Shown here: piece by piece, positions 13,467 through 23,207 of the stretch
Layout: every line of letters begins with the position of its first letter
How positions within the stretch are numbered: the stretch's first letter is position 1
Assembly (NCBI RefSeq): GCF_021271205.1
Contig: NZ_JAIWKS010000010.1
Span: forward strand, 159,210 to 223,209
Direction: 5' to 3'
Origin: Pseudomonas uvaldensis
Lineage (GTDB): Bacteria; Pseudomonadota; Gammaproteobacteria; Pseudomonadales; Pseudomonadaceae
Length of the DNA stretch: 64,000 nt
Notes under the pieces: generated by a model
What the model was told of the DNA's origin: nothing
The model's database searches: none
Seen by the model: the letters and a program-made list of their open reading frames with translations, nothing else
Made by a program: the position numbers and the translations under genes

Positions 13467-13880
13467 ATGCCCGAAGCGACAGGACTCATGGCCCACAACT
13501 GGGGCTTTGCCATTTTCCTTCTGGGTGTCGTCGGCCTGTGTGCCTTCATGCTCGGCGTCTCCAGCCTCCTCGGGTCACGAGCCTGGGGCCGCAGCAAAAA
13601 CGAACCGTTCGAGTCCGGCATGCTACCTACCGGTGGCGCCCGCTTGCGGCTCTCAGCCAAATTCTATCTGGTCGCGATGCTTTTCGTGATCTTCGATATC
13701 GAAGCCCTCTTTCTCTTTGCCTGGTCTGTGTCCGTCCGCGAAAGCGGCTGGACCGGATTTGTCGAAGCTCTCGTTTTCATAGCAATTCTGTTGGCAGGTC
13801 TTGTCTACCTTTACCGGGTGGGGGCACTTGATTGGGCTCCGGAAGCTCGGCGCAAGCGGCAAGCGAAGCTGAAACAATGA
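13467..13880 (+). CDS. nuoA: NADH-quinone oxidoreductase subunit A
   Basis: 137-aa inner-membrane subunit of complex I with three predicted membrane helices. The family core is clear: GRSKNEPFESGMLP with the conserved E and G, then FYLVAMLFVIFDIEALFLF, whose acidic residues lie near the quinone tunnel. TTAAGGATT lies before ATG 13467; the 25 codons upstream in frame are ignored because they lack the family pattern and cover the leader. First gene of a 13-gene operon. Confidence 0.96.
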   Translation: MPEATGLMAHNWGFAIFLLGVVGLCAFMLGVSSLLGSRAWGRSKNEPFESGMLPTGGARLRLSAKFYLVAMLFVIFDIEALFLFAWSVSVRESGWTGFVEALVFIAILLAGLVYLYRVGALDWAPEARRKRQAKLKQ

Positions 13881-13890
13881 GGCTTTGGCA

Positions 13891-14565
13891 ATGCAATACA
13901 ATCTCACCAGGATCGACCCGGATGCTCCTAACGAGCAGTACCCGATTGGCGAAAGGGAAACCGTCGCCGATCCGTTAGAGGATCAAGTCCACAAGAATAT
14001 CTTCATGGGCAAGCTCGAAGACGTGCTGAACAGCACGGTCAACTGGGGTCGCAAGAACTCCCTGTGGCCGTACAACTTCGGCCTTTCGTGCTGCTACGTG
14101 GAAATGACCACCGCCTTCACGGCGCCCCACGACATCGCGCGCTTCGGCGCCGAAGTCATCCGGGCATCGCCGCGCCAGGCGGACTTCATGGTTATCGCCG
14201 GTACGCCGTTCCTGAAGATGGCCCCCATCATCCAGCGCCTGTATGAGCAGATGCTGGAACCCAAGTGGGTCATTTCCATGGGCGCCTGTGCCAACTCCGG
14301 TGGCATGTATGACATCTATTCCGTGGTCCAGGGCGTCGACAAGTTCCTGCCCGTGGATGTCTACGTGCCCGGCTGCCCACCTCGTCCCGAAGCGTTCCTG
14401 CAAGGCTTGATGCTGTTGCAGGAATCCATCGGACAGGAACGTCGCCCGCTTTCCTGGGTCGTCGGTGACCAAGGCGTCTATCGCGCCGACATGCCGTCGA
14501 CAAAAGCCGAGCGCCGCGAACAGCGAATCGCAGTCACCAACCTGCGCAGCCCCGACGAAGTCTGA
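13891..14565 (+). CDS. nuoB: NADH-quinone oxidoreductase subunit B
   Basis: 224-aa peripheral-arm subunit holding the terminal Fe-S cluster N2, which passes electrons to quinone. The N2 ligands are seen: the tandem cysteines in LSCCYVEM, the cysteine in GACANSGG and the one in VPGCPPRPEAF. The ATG at 13891 is 10 bases after the nuoA stop, with GAGG in the overlap; a TTG two codons upstream is less likely. The C-terminal tail of about 30 residues (rich in R and E) is usual in pseudomonads. Confidence 0.96.
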   Translation: MQYNLTRIDPDAPNEQYPIGERETVADPLEDQVHKNIFMGKLEDVLNSTVNWGRKNSLWPYNFGLSCCYVEMTTAFTAPHDIARFGAEVIRASPRQADFMVIAGTPFLKMAPIIQRLYEQMLEPKWVISMGACANSGGMYDIYSVVQGVDKFLPVDVYVPGCPPRPEAFLQGLMLLQESIGQERRPLSWVVGDQGVYRADMPSTKAERREQRIAVTNLRSPDEV

Positions 14566-14636
14566 TCCAGCTCTGTTCCGTCAAGAAACGAGAAACTGGC
14601 TTCATTCTTTACGTTGACCGAAAGCGATAAATAACC

Positions 14637-16421
14637 ATGACTACAGGCAGTGCTCTGTACATCCCGCCTTACAAGGCAGACGACCAGGATGTGGTCGTCG
14701 AACTGAATAACCGTTTTGGCCCCGAGGCGTTCACCGCCCAGGCAACCCGCACCGGCATGCCGGTGCTTTGGGTCGCCCGCGAGAAGCTTGTCGAAGTCCT
14801 GACCTTCCTGCGCAACCTGCCCAAGCCCTACGTCATGCTCTATGACCTGCACGGCGTGGACGAGCGTTTGCGAACCAAGCGTCACGGGCTGCCAAGCGGC
14901 GTCGATTTCACCGTGTTCTACCACCTGCTGTCGGTGGAACGTAATAGTGACGTAATGATCAAGGTCGCCTTGTCCGAGAACGACCTCAGCGTGCCGTCCG
15001 TGACCAGCATCTGGCCGAACGCCAACTGGTACGAGCGTGAAGTCTGGGACATGTTCGGCATCGACTTCCCCGGCCACCCGCACCTGACGCGCATCATGAT
15101 GCCGCCGACCTGGGAAGGTCACCCGCTGCGCAAGGACTTCCCTGCCCGCGCCACTGAATTCGACCCGTTCAGCCTGTCCCTGGCCAAGCAACAGCTCGAG
15201 GAAGAAGCCGCGCGCTTCAAGCCCGAAGACTGGGGCATGAAGCGCTCCGGGGCGAACGAGGACTACATGTTCCTCAACCTCGGCCCGAACCACCCTTCTG
15301 CCCACGGTGCGTTCCGGATCATCCTGCAACTGGACGGCGAAGAGATCGTCGACTGCGTCCCGGACATCGGCTACCACCACCGTGGCGCCGAGAAGATGGG
15401 CGAGCGTCAGTCCTGGCACAGCTACATCCCGTACACCGACCGTATCGACTACCTCGGCGGGGTGATGAACAACCTGCCGTACGTACTCTCGGTCGAGAAG
15501 CTGGCCGGTATCACCGTACCGGACCGGGTCAACGTGATCCGCATCATGATGGCCGAGTTCTTCCGTATCACCAGCCACCTGCTGTTCCTGGGTACCTATA
15601 TCCAGGACGTCGGCGCCATGACCCCGGTGTTCTTCACGTTCACCGACCGCCAGCGGGCCTACACGGTGATCGAAGCCATTACCGGTTTCCGTCTGCATCC
15701 GGCCTGGTACCGCATCGGCGGCGTCGCCCACGACCTGCCACGCGGCTGGGAAAAACTGGTCAAGGACTTCGTCGAATGGATGCCCAAGCGCCTGGACGAA
15801 TATACCAAGGCTGCCCTGCAGAACAGCATCCTCAAGGGCCGGACCATCGGCGTGGCCGCCTACAACACCAAGGAAGCCCTGGAATGGGGCGTCACAGGTG
15901 CAGGCCTGCGTTCCACCGGCTGCGATTTCGACCTGCGCAAGGCGCGTCCTTACTCCGGCTACGAAAACTTCGAATTCGAAGTACCGCTGGCGGCCAACGG
16001 CGATGCCTATGACCGCTGCATGGTTCGCGTCGAGGAAATGCGCCAGAGCGTCAAGATCATCGAGCAGTGCATGCGCAACATGCCGGAAGGCCCGTACAAG
16101 GCGGACCACCCGCTGACCACGCCGCCGCCCAAGGAACGCACGCTGCAACACATCGAGACCCTGATCACGCACTTCCTGCAGGTTTCGTGGGGCCCGGTCA
16201 TGCCGGCCAACGAATCCTTCCAGATGATCGAAGCGACCAAGGGCATCAACAGTTATTACCTGACGAGCGACGGCGGCACCATGAGCTACCGCACCCGGAT
16301 CCGTACTCCAAGCTATCCGCACCTGCAGCAGATCCCTTCGGTGATCAAAGGCAGCATGGTCGCGGACTTGATTGCGTACCTGGGTAGTATCGATTTCGTT
16401 ATGGCCGACGTGGACCGCTAA
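14637..16421 (+). CDS. nuoCD: NADH-quinone oxidoreductase subunits C and D, fused
   Basis: 594-aa fusion of the 30-kDa (NuoC, about residues 30-190) and 49-kDa (NuoD, about 210-594) subunits, as in E. coli and Pseudomonas. The NuoC signature YEREVWDMFGIDFPGHPHL and the NuoD segments GPNHPSAHGAFR and DIGYHHRGAEKM are present; the latter carry the histidine and the quinone-pocket residues. It follows nuoB by 71 bp, the longest gap in the first part of the operon, and nuoE starts 2 bases after its stop codon. Confidence 0.97.
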   Translation: MTTGSALYIPPYKADDQDVVVELNNRFGPEAFTAQATRTGMPVLWVAREKLVEVLTFLRNLPKPYVMLYDLHGVDERLRTKRHGLPSGVDFTVFYHLLSVERNSDVMIKVALSENDLSVPSVTSIWPNANWYEREVWDMFGIDFPGHPHLTRIMMPPTWEGHPLRKDFPARATEFDPFSLSLAKQQLEEEAARFKPEDWGMKRSGANEDYMFLNLGPNHPSAHGAFRIILQLDGEEIVDCVPDIGYHHRGAEKMGERQSWHSYIPYTDRIDYLGGVMNNLPYVLSVEKLAGITVPDRVNVIRIMMAEFFRITSHLLFLGTYIQDVGAMTPVFFTFTDRQRAYTVIEAITGFRLHPAWYRIGGVAHDLPRGWEKLVKDFVEWMPKRLDEYTKAALQNSILKGRTIGVAAYNTKEALEWGVTGAGLRSTGCDFDLRKARPYSGYENFEFEVPLAANGDAYDRCMVRVEEMRQSVKIIEQCMRNMPEGPYKADHPLTTPPPKERTLQHIETLITHFLQVSWGPVMPANESFQMIEATKGINSYYLTSDGGTMSYRTRIRTPSYPHLQQIPSVIKGSMVADLIAYLGSIDFVMADVDR

Positions 16422-16423
16422 GC

Positions 16424-16921
16424 ATGAACAGCACGCTTATCCAGACAGACCGTTTCGCCCTGAGCGAAACCGAGCGCTCGGCCATCGAGCACGAGCTGCA
16501 TCACTACGAAGACCCGCGCGCGGCGTCGATCGAAGCCTTGAAAATCGTTCAGAAGGAACGTGGCTGGGTGCCAGATGGCGCGCTCTACGCCATCGGCGAA
16601 ATTCTCGGCATCCCGGCGAGCGACGTCGAAGGCGTCGCAACCTTCTACAGCCAGATTTTCCGCCAACCAGTGGGCCGCCATATCATTCGCGTCTGCGACA
16701 GCATGGTCTGCTACATCGGTGGCCACGAGTCCGTGGTCAGTGAGATCCAGAGCAAGCTGGGCATCGGCCTCGGCCAGACCACCGCCGACGGCCGCTTCAC
16801 CCTGCTGCCGGTGTGCTGCCTGGGCAACTGCGACAAGGCCCCGGCGCTGATGATCGACGACGACACCTTTGGTGACGTCAAGCCGGATGGCGTCGCCAAA
16901 CTGCTGGAGGGCTACGTATGA
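16424..16921 (+). CDS. nuoE: NADH-quinone oxidoreductase subunit E
   Basis: 165-aa thioredoxin-fold subunit binding [2Fe-2S] cluster N1a next to FMN in NuoF. Cluster ligands are visible as RVCDSMVCYIG (C-x4-C) and CCLGNCDKAP (C-x3-C). The stop codon overlaps the nuoF start as ATGA at 16918-16921, so E and F are translationally coupled, in line with equal amounts in the NADH-oxidising module. Confidence 0.96.
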   Translation: MNSTLIQTDRFALSETERSAIEHELHHYEDPRAASIEALKIVQKERGWVPDGALYAIGEILGIPASDVEGVATFYSQIFRQPVGRHIIRVCDSMVCYIGGHESVVSEIQSKLGIGLGQTTADGRFTLLPVCCLGNCDKAPALMIDDDTFGDVKPDGVAKLLEGYV

Positions 16922-18276
16922 CCCTGACTTCCTTCGGGCCCGCCAACCGCATCCAGCGCTCGGCCGAAACCCATCCCCTGACCTGGCGTCTGCGTGACGA
17001 CGGCGAACCGGTGTGGCTGGACGAGTACCAGGCCAAGAATGGCTACGCCGCTGCGCGCAAGGCGTTCACCCAGATGGCCCAGGACGATATCGTCCAGACC
17101 GTGAAGGACTCCGGCCTCAAGGGTCGCGGCGGTGCGGGCTTCCCCACTGGCGTGAAATGGGGCCTGATGCCCAAGGACGAGTCCATCAACATCCGCTATC
17201 TGCTGTGCAACGCGGACGAAATGGAGCCCAACACCTGGAAAGACCGGATGCTGATGGAGCAACTGCCCCATCTGCTGATCGAAGGCATGCTCATCAGTGC
17301 CCGTGCGCTGAAGACCTACCGTGGCTACATCTTCCTGCGCGGCGAATACACCACCGCTGCCCGGCACCTGAACCGTGCCGTGGAAGAAGCCAAGGCCGCC
17401 GGCCTTTTGGGCAAGAACATCCTCGGTTCGGGTTTTGATTTCGAACTGTTCGTGCACACCGGCGCCGGACGTTATATCTGCGGTGAAGAAACCGCACTGA
17501 TCAACTCCCTGGAAGGCCGTCGCGCCAACCCGCGCTCCAAGCCGCCCTTCCCCGCTGCCGTCGGCGTGTGGGGCAAGCCGACTTGCGTGAACAACGTCGA
17601 GACCCTGTGCAACGTGCCGGCGATCATCGCCGACGGTGTTGACTGGTACAAATCCCTGGCCCGCGACGGCAGTGAAGACATGGGCACCAAGCTCATGGGC
17701 TTCTCCGGCAAGGTCAAGAATCCAGGCCTGTGGGAGCTGCCTTTCGGCGTCACCGGTCGCGAGCTGTTCGAAGACTATGCCGGCGGCATGCGAGACGGCT
17801 ACAAGCTCAAGTGCTGGCAGCCTGGCGGCGCCGGTACCGGCTTCCTGTTGCCCGAACACCTCGACGCCCAGATGTACGCCGGCGGCATCGCCAAGGTCGG
17901 CACCCGTATGGGGACCGGCCTGGCGATGGCGGTGGACGACAGCATCAGCATGGTCTCGCTGCTGCGCAACATGGAAGAGTTTTTCGCCCGTGAGTCGTGT
18001 GGTTTCTGCACCCCTTGCCGCGATGGCCTGCCCTGGAGCGTCAAGCTGCTGCGGGCCCTCGAAAAAGGCGAAGGCCAGGCCGGCGACATCGAGACCCTGC
18101 TGGGTCTGGTGGGTTTCCTCGGCCCAGGCAAGACCTTCTGTGCTCACGCACCGGGTGCCGTGGAGCCATTGGGCAGCGCAATCAAATATTTCCGCCCTGA
18201 ATTCGAGGCCGGCATCGCGCCCACCCGCGCGGGCGACCTCAATCAGGTGGTCACGCCGACCATGGTCGGCGCGTAA
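16918..18276 (+). CDS. nuoF: NADH-quinone oxidoreductase subunit F
   Basis: 452-aa NADH-binding, FMN-binding subunit. The glycine-rich NADH loop GRGGAGFPTGVKW is at about residues 64-76, the FMN region is RGEYTTAARHL onward, and the N3 cluster motif ESCGFCTPCRDG lies near residue 360. Length is normal. The next gene is separated by 138 bp that includes a stable hairpin, so expression of nuoG onward could be adjusted there. Confidence 0.97.
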   Translation: MTLTSFGPANRIQRSAETHPLTWRLRDDGEPVWLDEYQAKNGYAAARKAFTQMAQDDIVQTVKDSGLKGRGGAGFPTGVKWGLMPKDESINIRYLLCNADEMEPNTWKDRMLMEQLPHLLIEGMLISARALKTYRGYIFLRGEYTTAARHLNRAVEEAKAAGLLGKNILGSGFDFELFVHTGAGRYICGEETALINSLEGRRANPRSKPPFPAAVGVWGKPTCVNNVETLCNVPAIIADGVDWYKSLARDGSEDMGTKLMGFSGKVKNPGLWELPFGVTGRELFEDYAGGMRDGYKLKCWQPGGAGTGFLLPEHLDAQMYAGGIAKVGTRMGTGLAMAVDDSISMVSLLRNMEEFFARESCGFCTPCRDGLPWSVKLLRALEKGEGQAGDIETLLGLVGFLGPGKTFCAHAPGAVEPLGSAIKYFRPEFEAGIAPTRAGDLNQVVTPTMVGA

Positions 18277-18290
18277 CAACGCTTAAAAAA

Positions 18291-18319
18291 GGCGAAGGGT
18301 CCGTGCCCTTCGCCTTTCG
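18291..18319 (+). terminator. Hairpin between nuoF and nuoG (attenuator-like)
   Basis: GGCGAAGGG-TCCGTG-CCCTTCGCC, a 9-bp perfect stem preceded by six A and followed by TTTCGT. The T-run is short, so it may stop only part of transcription or protect the upstream mRNA end. It lies 15 bases after nuoF within the operon. Confidence 0.6.
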
Positions 18320-18414
18320 TCCGATGACGCCTCAGAGGCTGTTTGGATTCGGACGAACCACAAGATTCCATTAGCCACGCCCGCTGACACCGGGCCAACG
18401 AAGAACTTTGAACC

Positions 18415-21129
18415 ATGGCCACTATCCACGTAGACGGCAAAGCGCTCGAAGTCGATGGGGCAGACAACCTGTTACAGGCATGTCTGTCGCTAGGCCTCGA
18501 CATTCCTTATTTCTGCTGGCACCCCGCGCTTGGTAGCGTCGGGGCCTGCCGCCAGTGCGCAGTCAAGCAATACACCGACGAGAACGACACCCGTGGTCGC
18601 ATCGTCATGTCCTGCATGACCCCTGCCACCGACAACACCTGGATCTCCATCGACGATGAAGAGTCCAAGGCCTTCCGTGCCAGTGTCGTCGAATGGCTGA
18701 TGACCAACCACCCGCACGACTGCCCGGTCTGCGAGGAAGGCGGTCACTGCCATCTGCAAGACATGACGGTGATGACCGGCCACAACGAGCGCCGTTATCG
18801 CTTCAAGAAGCGCACCCACCAGAACCAGCACCTGGGCCCGTTCATTTCCCACGAAATGAACCGCTGCATCGCCTGCTACCGCTGCGTGCGTTTCTACAAG
18901 GACTACGCCGGCGGCACCGACCTGGGCGTGTTCGGCGCCCACGACAACGTGTACTTCGGTCGCGTTGAAGACGGCACCCTGGAAAGCGAATTCTCCGGCA
19001 ACCTCACCGAGGTCTGCCCGACCGGTGTGTTCACCGACAAGACCCACTCCGAGCGCTACAACCGCAAGTGGGACATGCAGTTTGCGCCAAGCATCTGCCA
19101 TGGCTGCTCCAGCGGTTGCAACATTTCCCCAGGCGAGCGCTACGGTGAACTGCGTCGCATCGAAAACCGCTACAACGGCTCGGTCAACCAGTATTTCCTC
19201 TGCGACCGTGGCCGTTTCGGCTATGGCTACGTCAACCGCAAGGATCGCCCTCGCCAGCCGCTGCTGGCCAACGGCACCAAGCTGAGCCTGGACGAAGCCC
19301 TGGACAAGGCCGCAGATCTGCTGCGCGGCCGCAACATCGTCGGCATCGGCTCGCCCCGGGCCAGCCTGGAAAGCAACTACGCACTGCGTGAACTGGTGGG
19401 CGCCGAGCACTTCTACAGTGGCATCGAAGCCGGTGAGCTGGAACGCATCCGCCTGGTGCTGGACGTGCTCAATAACAGCCCGCTGCCCGTACCGACGATG
19501 CGTGACATCGAAGACCACGACGCGGTGTTCGTCCTTGGCGAAGACCTGACCCAGACCGCCGCCCGCATGGCCTTGGCCCTGCGCCAGTCAGTCAAGGGCA
19601 AGGCCGAAGACATGGCCGACGCGATGCGCGTCCAGCCGTGGCTCGACGCCGCCGTGAAAAACATCGGTCAACATGAGCTGAACCCGCTGTTCATCGCCAG
19701 CCTCGCCGAAACCAAGCTCGACGACGTGGCCGAGGAATGCGTCCACGCCGCTCCGGACGACCTGGCCCGTATCGGCTTTGCCGTGGCTCACGCCCTGGAC
19801 GCCAGCGCCCCGGCCGTCGACGGCCTGGACAGCGAAGCGGCCGCCCTGGTGCAACGCATCGCCGACGCCCTGCTGGCGGCCAAGCGCCCATTGATCATCG
19901 CAGGCACCTCGTTGGGTTCCAAGGCGCTGATCGAAGCCGCCGCCAACATCGCCAAGGCCTTGAAGCTGCGCGAGAAGAACGGTTCCATCAGCCTGGTCGT
20001 GCCGGAAGCCAACAGCCTTGGCCTGGCCATGCTCGGTGGCGAATCGGTCGATGCCGCGCTGCAAGCGGTGATCGACGGTAGCGCCGACGCCATCGTGGTA
20101 CTGGAAAACGACCTGTACACCCGCACCGACAAGGCCCGCGTCGACGCGGCCCTGAGCGCGGCGAAAACCGTGATCGTCGCCGACCATCAGAAAACCGCTA
20201 CCACCGACCGCGCCCACCTGGTGCTGCCAGCGGCGAGCTTCGCCGAAGGCGACGGTACCCTGGTCAGCCAGGAAGGTCGCGCCCAGCGCTTCTTCCAGGT
20301 CTTCGACCCGCAATATCTGGACGCCAGCATCCTGGTCCACGAAGGCTGGCGCTGGCTGCACGCCCTGCGCGCCACCCTGCTGAACCAGCCGATCGACTGG
20401 ACGCAACTGGACCATGTCACCGCTGCCGTGGCCTCGAGCACCGCGCAACTGGCCGGCATCGTCGACGCGGCACCGTCCGCCGCGTTCCGCATCAAGGGCT
20501 TGAAGCTGGCCCGTGAACCGCTGCGCTACTCCGGTCGCACCGCGATGCGCGCCAACATCAGCGTTCACGAACCGCGCACCCCGCAAGACCAGGACACCGC
20601 GTTCGCCTTCTCCATGGAAGGCTACTCGGGCTCCGCCGAACCGCGCTCGCAAGTGCCGTTCGCCTGGTCGCCGGGCTGGAACTCGCCCCAGGCCTGGAAC
20701 AAGTTCCAGGATGAAGTCGGTGGTCACCTGCGTGCTGGCGATCCGGGCACCCGTCTGATCGAAAGCCAGGGCGATGGCCTGAGCTGGTTCGCCAGCGTGC
20801 CGCGCGCCTTCAACCCGGCGCCGGGCACCTGGCAGGTCGTGCCGTTCCATCACCTGTTCGGCAGCGAAGAGAACTCTTCCAAGGCCGCGCCGGTACAGGA
20901 ACGCATTCCGGCCGCCTATGTGTCGCTGGCCAAATCCGAAGCCGATCGCCTGGGCGTCAACGACGGTGCCCTGCTGAGCCTGAACGTGGCCGGCCAGACC
21001 CTGCGTCTGCCGCTGCGCATCAATGAGCAGTTGGGCGCTGGCCTGGTGGCCCTGCCGGCCGGCCTGGCGGGTATCCCGCCGGCGGTGTTCGGCAAAACCG
21101 TCGACGGTCTGCAGGAGGCAGCGCAATGA
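18415..21129 (+). CDS. nuoG: NADH-quinone oxidoreductase subunit G
   Basis: 904-aa molybdopterin-oxidoreductase-like subunit with the Fe-S wire. Ligands of the N-terminal [2Fe-2S] cluster are C34, C45, C48 and C67; the H-x3-C-x2-C-x5-C motif of N5 is HDCPVCEEGGHC; CIACYRC and later CPTG serve N4; CHGCSSGCN is the extra N7-type motif, also present in E. coli. The rest (about residues 220-900) is the degenerate molybdoenzyme domain without cofactor. It overlaps nuoH by ATGA. It has its own start region after the 138-bp gap. Confidence 0.97.
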   Translation: MATIHVDGKALEVDGADNLLQACLSLGLDIPYFCWHPALGSVGACRQCAVKQYTDENDTRGRIVMSCMTPATDNTWISIDDEESKAFRASVVEWLMTNHPHDCPVCEEGGHCHLQDMTVMTGHNERRYRFKKRTHQNQHLGPFISHEMNRCIACYRCVRFYKDYAGGTDLGVFGAHDNVYFGRVEDGTLESEFSGNLTEVCPTGVFTDKTHSERYNRKWDMQFAPSICHGCSSGCNISPGERYGELRRIENRYNGSVNQYFLCDRGRFGYGYVNRKDRPRQPLLANGTKLSLDEALDKAADLLRGRNIVGIGSPRASLESNYALRELVGAEHFYSGIEAGELERIRLVLDVLNNSPLPVPTMRDIEDHDAVFVLGEDLTQTAARMALALRQSVKGKAEDMADAMRVQPWLDAAVKNIGQHELNPLFIASLAETKLDDVAEECVHAAPDDLARIGFAVAHALDASAPAVDGLDSEAAALVQRIADALLAAKRPLIIAGTSLGSKALIEAAANIAKALKLREKNGSISLVVPEANSLGLAMLGGESVDAALQAVIDGSADAIVVLENDLYTRTDKARVDAALSAAKTVIVADHQKTATTDRAHLVLPAASFAEGDGTLVSQEGRAQRFFQVFDPQYLDASILVHEGWRWLHALRATLLNQPIDWTQLDHVTAAVASSTAQLAGIVDAAPSAAFRIKGLKLAREPLRYSGRTAMRANISVHEPRTPQDQDTAFAFSMEGYSGSAEPRSQVPFAWSPGWNSPQAWNKFQDEVGGHLRAGDPGTRLIESQGDGLSWFASVPRAFNPAPGTWQVVPFHHLFGSEENSSKAAPVQERIPAAYVSLAKSEADRLGVNDGALLSLNVAGQTLRLPLRINEQLGAGLVALPAGLAGIPPAVFGKTVDGLQEAAQ

Positions 21130-22133
21130 GTTGGTTCACCCCTGAAGTGATCGACGTGATCCTGACGGTCCTCAAGGCCATCGTGATCCTGCTGGCCGTG
21201 GTGGTCACAGGCGCCTTGCTGAGCTTCGTCGAACGGCGCCTGCTGGGCTGGTGGCAGGACCGCTACGGTCCGAACCGCGTGGGCCCGTACGGCATGTTCC
21301 AGATCGCCGCCGACATGGTCAAAATGTTCTTCAAGGAAGACTGGACGCCGCCGTTTGCCGACAAGGTGATCTTCACCCTGGCACCGGTCGTGGCCATGAG
21401 CGCCTTGCTGATCGCCTTCGCGATCATCCCGATCACCCCGACCTGGGGTGTGGCGGACCTGAACATCGGCCTGCTGTTCTTCTTCGCCATGGCCGGCCTT
21501 TCGGTGTACGCGGTGCTGTTCGCCGGTTGGTCGAGCAACAACAAGTTCGCCCTGCTGGGCAGCCTGCGGGCCTCGGCCCAGACCGTGTCCTACGAAGTGT
21601 TCATGGGCCTGGCCCTGATGGGCGTCGTGATCCAGGCCGGTTCGTTCAACATGCGCGACATCGTCGAGTACCAGGCCCAGAACCTGTGGTTCATCATTCC
21701 GCAGTTCTTCGGCTTTTGCACCTTCTTCATCGCTGGCGTGGCCGTGACACACCGTCACCCCTTCGACCAGCCGGAAGCGGAGCAGGAACTGGCCGACGGC
21801 TACCACATCGAATATGCCGGCATGAAATGGGGCATGTTCTTCGTCGGTGAGTACATCGGTATCGTCCTGATCTCGGCACTGCTAGTCACGCTGTTCTTCG
21901 GCGGCTGGCACGGTCCGTTCGACATCCTGCCGCAACTGTCCTTCGTGTGGTTCGCCCTGAAAACCGCGTTCTTCATCATGCTGTTCGTCCTGCTGCGCGC
22001 TTCGATCCCGCGCCCACGCTACGACCAGGTGATGGACTTCAGTTGGAAATTCTGCCTGCCGCTGACCCTGATCAACATGCTGGTGACCGCTGCGATCGTG
22101 TTGTTGAACACGCCTGCGGCCGCGGTTCAGTGA
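21126..22133 (+). CDS. nuoH: NADH-quinone oxidoreductase subunit H
   Basis: 335-aa membrane subunit with about eight helices that forms the quinone channel with NuoB and NuoD. Hallmarks: ERRLLGWWQDRYGPNRVGPYG in the first loop and the acidic PFDQPEAEQELADGYHIEY loop facing the quinone cavity. The length is normal for the family. The start codon lies inside the nuoG stop region (ATGA). Confidence 0.97.
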   Translation: MSWFTPEVIDVILTVLKAIVILLAVVVTGALLSFVERRLLGWWQDRYGPNRVGPYGMFQIAADMVKMFFKEDWTPPFADKVIFTLAPVVAMSALLIAFAIIPITPTWGVADLNIGLLFFFAMAGLSVYAVLFAGWSSNNKFALLGSLRASAQTVSYEVFMGLALMGVVIQAGSFNMRDIVEYQAQNLWFIIPQFFGFCTFFIAGVAVTHRHPFDQPEAEQELADGYHIEYAGMKWGMFFVGEYIGIVLISALLVTLFFGGWHGPFDILPQLSFVWFALKTAFFIMLFVLLRASIPRPRYDQVMDFSWKFCLPLTLINMLVTAAIVLLNTPAAAVQ

Positions 22134-22144
22134 GGATTTGACCC

Positions 22145-22693
22145 ATGTTCAAATATATTGGCGACATCGTTAAGGGTACCGGTACCCAACTGCGAAGCCT
22201 GGTCATGATCTTCGGCCATGGCTTTCGCAAGCGCGACACCCTGCAATACCCGGAAGAGCCGGTTTACCTGGCGCCACGCTACCGCGGCCGCATCGTCCTG
22301 ACCCGTGACCCCGACGGCGAAGAGCGCTGCGTGGCCTGCAACCTGTGCGCCGTGGCGTGCCCGGTGGGCTGCATCTCGCTGCAGAAAGCTGAAACCGAAG
22401 ACGGTCGCTGGTACCCGGACTTCTTCCGCATAAACTTCTCGCGCTGCATTTTCTGCGGCCTCTGCGAGGAAGCCTGCCCGACCACCGCGATCCAGCTCAC
22501 GCCGGATTTCGAAATGGCGGATTTCAAACGTCAGGACCTGGTGTACGAGAAAGAAGACTTGCTGATTTCCGGTCCCGGTAAAAACCCTGATTACAACTTC
22601 TATCGTGTTGCAGGTATGGCCATTGCCGGGAAGCCGAAAGGTGCCGCGCAAAACGAAGCCGAGCCGATCAACGTGAAGAGCTTGCTGCCTTAA
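22145..22693 (+). CDS. nuoI: NADH-quinone oxidoreductase subunit I
   Basis: 182-aa ferredoxin-like subunit carrying two [4Fe-4S] clusters, N6a and N6b. Both motifs are complete: CVACNLCAVACP and CIFCGLCEEACP. It is anchored to the membrane arm through the N-terminal amphipathic stretch. Eleven bases separate it from nuoH. Confidence 0.97.
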   Translation: MFKYIGDIVKGTGTQLRSLVMIFGHGFRKRDTLQYPEEPVYLAPRYRGRIVLTRDPDGEERCVACNLCAVACPVGCISLQKAETEDGRWYPDFFRINFSRCIFCGLCEEACPTTAIQLTPDFEMADFKRQDLVYEKEDLLISGPGKNPDYNFYRVAGMAIAGKPKGAAQNEAEPINVKSLLP

Positions 22694-22702
22694 GGAAGAA
22701 AG

Positions 22703-23203
22703 ATGGAATTCGCTTTCTATTTCGCATCGGGTATTGCTGTGGTCTCCACGCTTCGCGTGGTCACCAACACCAACCCCATCCATGCCCTGCTCTACCTGAT
22801 CATTTCGCTCATCGCCGTGGCCATGACTTTCTTCGCCCTCGGCGCGCCGTTTGCCGGTGCCCTGGAAGTGATCGCCTACGCTGGCGCCATCATGGTGCTG
22901 TTCGTGTTCGTGGTGATGATGTTGAACCTGGGCCCGGCCTCGGTCCAGCAGGAGCGCAACTGGCTCAAGCCCGGCATCTGGGCGGGACCGGTGATTCTCG
23001 CCGCCCTGCTGCTGGGTGAACTGCTGTATGTGCTGTTCGCTCACCAGAGCGGCCAGGGCATCGGCCAAACCACCGTAGGCGCCAAGGCCGTGGGCATCAG
23101 CCTGTTCGGTCCGTACCTGTTGGTGGTCGAACTCGCCTCGATGCTGCTGCTTGCCGCAGCCGTCACGGCGTTCCATTTGGGCCGTAACGAGGCGAAGGAG
23201 TAA
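22703..23203 (+). CDS. nuoJ: NADH-quinone oxidoreductase subunit J
   Basis: 166-aa hydrophobic membrane-arm subunit with five predicted helices. The conserved third helix [15 protein letters not shown], which contains the pi-bulge linked to coupling, is intact. AAGGAAG lies before the ATG. Confidence 0.95.
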
Positions 23204-23207
23204 TCAC

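Noticed and set aside
14478..16322. 614-codon minus-strand frame opposite nuoCD
   Set aside because: Shadow frame; nuoCD is intact and conserved.
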